Source: Hyalangium ruber
GTDB taxonomy: Bacteria; Myxococcota; Myxococcia; Myxococcales; Myxococcaceae
Length of the DNA stretch: 64,000 nt
Assembly: GCF_034259325.1 (NCBI RefSeq)
Contig: NZ_JAXIVS010000004.1
Coordinates: forward strand, 620,001 to 684,000
Direction: 5' to 3'
The notes under the pieces were generated by a model, which saw only the letters and a program-made list of their open reading frames with translations, had not been told where the DNA came from and ran no database searches. The translations under genes were made by a program, and so were the position numbers. Below, piece by piece: positions 62,201 through 64,000 of this stretch; within the stretch, counting starts at the first letter, position 1, and each line of letters starts with the position of its first letter.

Positions 62201-62773
62201 TCAGACTTCCTCGAACCTCGTGCCCGTGGCGCCCATGCGCTCCAAGGCGTCCTTGATCCTGCCGGAGACGATCAGCGGACCCATCCACCCCTCGCAACGG
62301 AACACCTGGGCGCTCCCAACCTTCGCCTTGTCGATGCGCATGTCACGCACGGAGAAGTACTGACCCACCTTGTGCGGCACACCGTCTTCATGCGTCCAGA
62401 GTTCGATCCGGGATGCCTGTTCATCGATACAACGGATGAGGCGGGTCGCCACGAGAATGAGGTGCTGTTCTGGTTGGCCCTCCACGTCCACTGGAATCAG
62501 TTGCACATCATCCCGTGCCAGCTCCGAGAACATGGATGCGACCCGGACATGAACCACAGGGAGCCGAATACCCGCCTCCGTGAAGTCCAGCGGCTTTCCC
62601 GCGCTCTCGATGGGAATTCTCAAGCGATCCTTGATGTGGACGGGGACCCCGAGCCTGAATTGCCAGTCGTCCACCTTCTGGCCGTGACTGTCCCTGGGGA
62701 GCGCCAAGTGCCAGCGGTGAGGGAGTTCTACGTCGTCGGATAGCTGGAAAAACCGCTCCGCCATGGACTCCAT
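62201..62773 (-). CDS. Imm11 family (DUF1629-like) immunity protein
   Basis: The 190-aa protein has the Imm11-type layout common in myxobacteria: RFFQLSDDV near the N-terminus, a middle LPVVHVRVASMFSELARDDV, and a C-terminal VFRCEGWMGPLIVSGRIKDAL. These proteins neutralise the nuclease toxin encoded just upstream. The start ATG at 62773 abuts the stop of the toxin fragment (no gap), so the two were one toxin-immunity unit. An ATG at 62764 is an alternative start. Confidence 0.82.
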   Translation of the reverse strand: MESMAERFFQLSDDVELPHRWHLALPRDSHGQKVDDWQFRLGVPVHIKDRLRIPIESAGKPLDFTEAGIRLPVVHVRVASMFSELARDDVQLIPVDVEGQPEQHLILVATRLIRCIDEQASRIELWTHEDGVPHKVGQYFSVRDMRIDKAKVGSAQVFRCEGWMGPLIVSGRIKDALERMGATGTRFEEV

Positions 62774-63040
62774 TTAACGCGCTTGCTGCCGGGTGACGAG
62801 TTGGTTCAGTTCTGTTCCCGGAGTGGAGATCTGCCTGGCCAGCCTCTGAAGTGCGCCAGTCAAAGCTCCCCGGCACTCCACGACGCTGCGACAGTTCGCC
62901 GTTGCATCGTCCAGGGTGCTGAGAACGATCTCATGATACCGCCTGGGGTGGGGCCCATAGTGACCCGATAGCGGCATCTTGTTCGCCGGATCATCCAGCG
63001 TCATCCCCGCCCTGGCGAAGATCTCCTTCTTATGACGCGT
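62774..63040 (-). pseudogene. Truncated AHH-family polymorphic toxin (C-terminal remnant)
   Basis: The frame reads from just after the BMP-gene stop to 62774, giving about 88 residues. It contains KKEIFARAGMTLDDPANK, SGHYGPHPRRYHEIV, ECRGALTGALQRLARQI and STPGTELNQLV. That is the conserved C-terminal half of AHH HNH-like nuclease toxins. The AHH catalytic segment and the whole delivery region that should precede it are missing. An ATG at 63004 exists but would give only 76 aa without the active site. The frame closes at a TGA shared with the end of the BMP gene, so the break point lies at or next to 63041. Confidence 0.72.
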
Positions 63041-64000
63041 TCAGGGGGTGGGGACCTCGAGCTCCCCCGCGATGATCTTCGCCTTCAGCGCCTCTACCTT
63101 GCTCAAGGCCTCCTCCTTGCCTGGGAAGTCGAGGCGCACCGGCGCCAGCGCGATGCCGCCCTCCTTCAGGCCCATGGACACCAGGCCTCCGTGGAAGCGG
63201 CCCTGGACCTGGTCGCGGATGCCTTCGTAGATCGTCAGGTCCACCCGCTTGAGCACCGTGGTCAACATCGCCTTCGGCGCCAGGTGGAACTGATCCGAGT
63301 CCACGCCGATGACGAAGACCGCGCGGCCCGCCTCGCTCGCCTCCTTCACCGCCTGGATGGCGCCCAGCCCATCCACTCCCGCCGCCGAGAAGATGACGTC
63401 CATGCCCTTGGTCACCAAGTCCTGCCCCACCTGCTTGCCCGCGGCGAAGTTGGTGAAGCTCCCCGTGTAGTTGGCCACCACCGTGGCCTTGGGATTCGTG
63501 GAAGCCACCCCCGCGCGGAAGCCCGCCTCGTATTGCTTCACCAGGGGAATCTCCATGCCTCCCACGAAGCCGATCTTGCCTTCCTTCGTCGCCAGCCCCG
63601 CCAGCGCCCCCGCCAGGAAGCAGCCTTCCTCGGCGCGGTAGGTCACCGCCCGCACGTTCGGCAGGGAGTAGGGCTCGTTGGCGGGCGTGAGCAGCGGGCT
63701 GTCCACGAAGAGGAACCGCTGCTTCGGATGGCGCTGCGCCACCACCTCCACCGCGTTCTCCAGCATGAAGCCCACGGCGACGGTGAGCGCCACGCCCTGC
63801 TCCACCGTGAGCTGGAGGTTCGGCTCGTAGTCCTCCGCCACCTGGCTCTGCAGGATGCTGGGGGTGATGCCCAGCGGCGTAATGGCCGGGTCTCGCCGGG
63901 CCAGCTCCGGCCCCAGGGAGGCCTGGAGCTCCTCCGGCGTGGCGGGCTTGTATCCCGTCCCCTCGTACTTCAGGCCCGCGGCCCACAGCTCCAGACCGCG
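63041..64000 (-). CDS. BMP family ABC transporter substrate-binding protein (partial, 5' end outside window)
   Basis: The frame is open from the window edge to a stop at 63041, giving 319 residues without the N-terminus. BMP/PnrA-like features are FLFVDSPLLTPANEPYSLPN, VTYRAEEGCFLAGALAGLAT, GKIGFVGGMEIPLVKQYEAG, VIFSAAGVDGLGAIQAVKEA and VIGVDSDQFH. These proteins bind nucleosides or related ligands for an RfuABCD/PnrABCDE-type importer. The lipoprotein signal and any permease genes lie outside. The intact C-terminus directly abuts the truncated toxin. Confidence 0.9.
   Translation of the reverse strand, partial: RGLELWAAGLKYEGTGYKPATPEELQASLGPELARRDPAITPLGITPSILQSQVAEDYEPNLQLTVEQGVALTVAVGFMLENAVEVVAQRHPKQRFLFVDSPLLTPANEPYSLPNVRAVTYRAEEGCFLAGALAGLATKEGKIGFVGGMEIPLVKQYEAGFRAGVASTNPKATVVANYTGSFTNFAAGKQVGQDLVTKGMDVIFSAAGVDGLGAIQAVKEASEAGRAVFVIGVDSDQFHLAPKAMLTTVLKRVDLTIYEGIRDQVQGRFHGGLVSMGLKEGGIALAPVRLDFPGKEEALSKVEALKAKIIAGELEVPTP

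Overview
The window looks like chromosomal DNA of a myxobacterium, probably of the Archangium/Cystobacter/Myxococcus group. The signs are very high GC, dense Ser/Thr-kinase and histidine-kinase signalling, a Dif-like chemosensory cluster, an MglA-family GTPase, PilT-like ATPases, many lipoproteins and an Imm11/AHH polymorphic-toxin remnant. This is inferred from gene content alone. I see no rRNA, tRNA, CRISPR array, intact insertion sequence or prophage, and no gene-free gap above about 270 bp.

Layout. 1-3.2 kb: a partial surface lipoprotein with PQQ-like repeats, and a secreted protein. 3.2-8.0 kb: a complete branched-chain amino-acid type ABC transporter operon (livK-H-M-G-F, minus strand). 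8.1-10.1 kb: two DUF2382/PRC-barrel-like stress-type proteins facing away from each other around a small membrane protein. 10.2-16.7 kb: a GAF-like Ser/Thr kinase, a diheme cytochrome, and a MEDS sensor protein followed by a hybrid histidine kinase. 16.7-20.0 kb: grpE-dnaK and a histone-H1-tailed coiled-coil protein. 20.2-23.9 kb: a nuclease-like lipoprotein, an O-antigen-ligase-like membrane protein and a Gfo/Idh/MocA oxidoreductase. 23.9-25.8 kb: larB-larC for nickel-pincer cofactor. 25.9-30.9 kb: an MCP-CheW-CheY-CheA-CheC chemosensory operon resembling M. xanthus Dif. 30.9-34.0 kb: an operon of an MglA-like GTPase, a histidine kinase and thiL. 34.3-39.0 kb: a GNAT, a helical-repeat protein and two tandem PilT-like proteins, the second with a degraded ATPase site.

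39.1-51.2 kb is the most interesting part. A YVTN beta-propeller lipoprotein is followed by a translationally coupled series: a PQQ-dependent alcohol dehydrogenase with the D-x-D motif of lanthanide enzymes, its periplasmic binding-protein-like partner, cytochrome c, cytochrome oxidase II (with fused cytochrome c), I and III, a small membrane protein, CtaG and another cytochrome c. A TonB-dependent receptor follows. It reads as a self-contained route from periplasmic alcohol oxidation to oxygen. Its oxidase subunit I lacks the usual Asp and Lys of both the D and K proton channels.

51.2-64 kb: a DinG-type helicase, a Phd/ParE toxin-antitoxin pair, SppA, two membrane proteins, an orphan ComEC-like metallo-beta-lactamase-fold protein with an unknown partner, a GFA-family protein, a MAPEG protein, an M23 peptidase lipoprotein, an Imm11 immunity gene beside a truncated AHH nuclease toxin, and the 3' part of a BMP-family binding-protein gene running off the window end. 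Three convergent gene pairs overlap antisense at their 3' ends.
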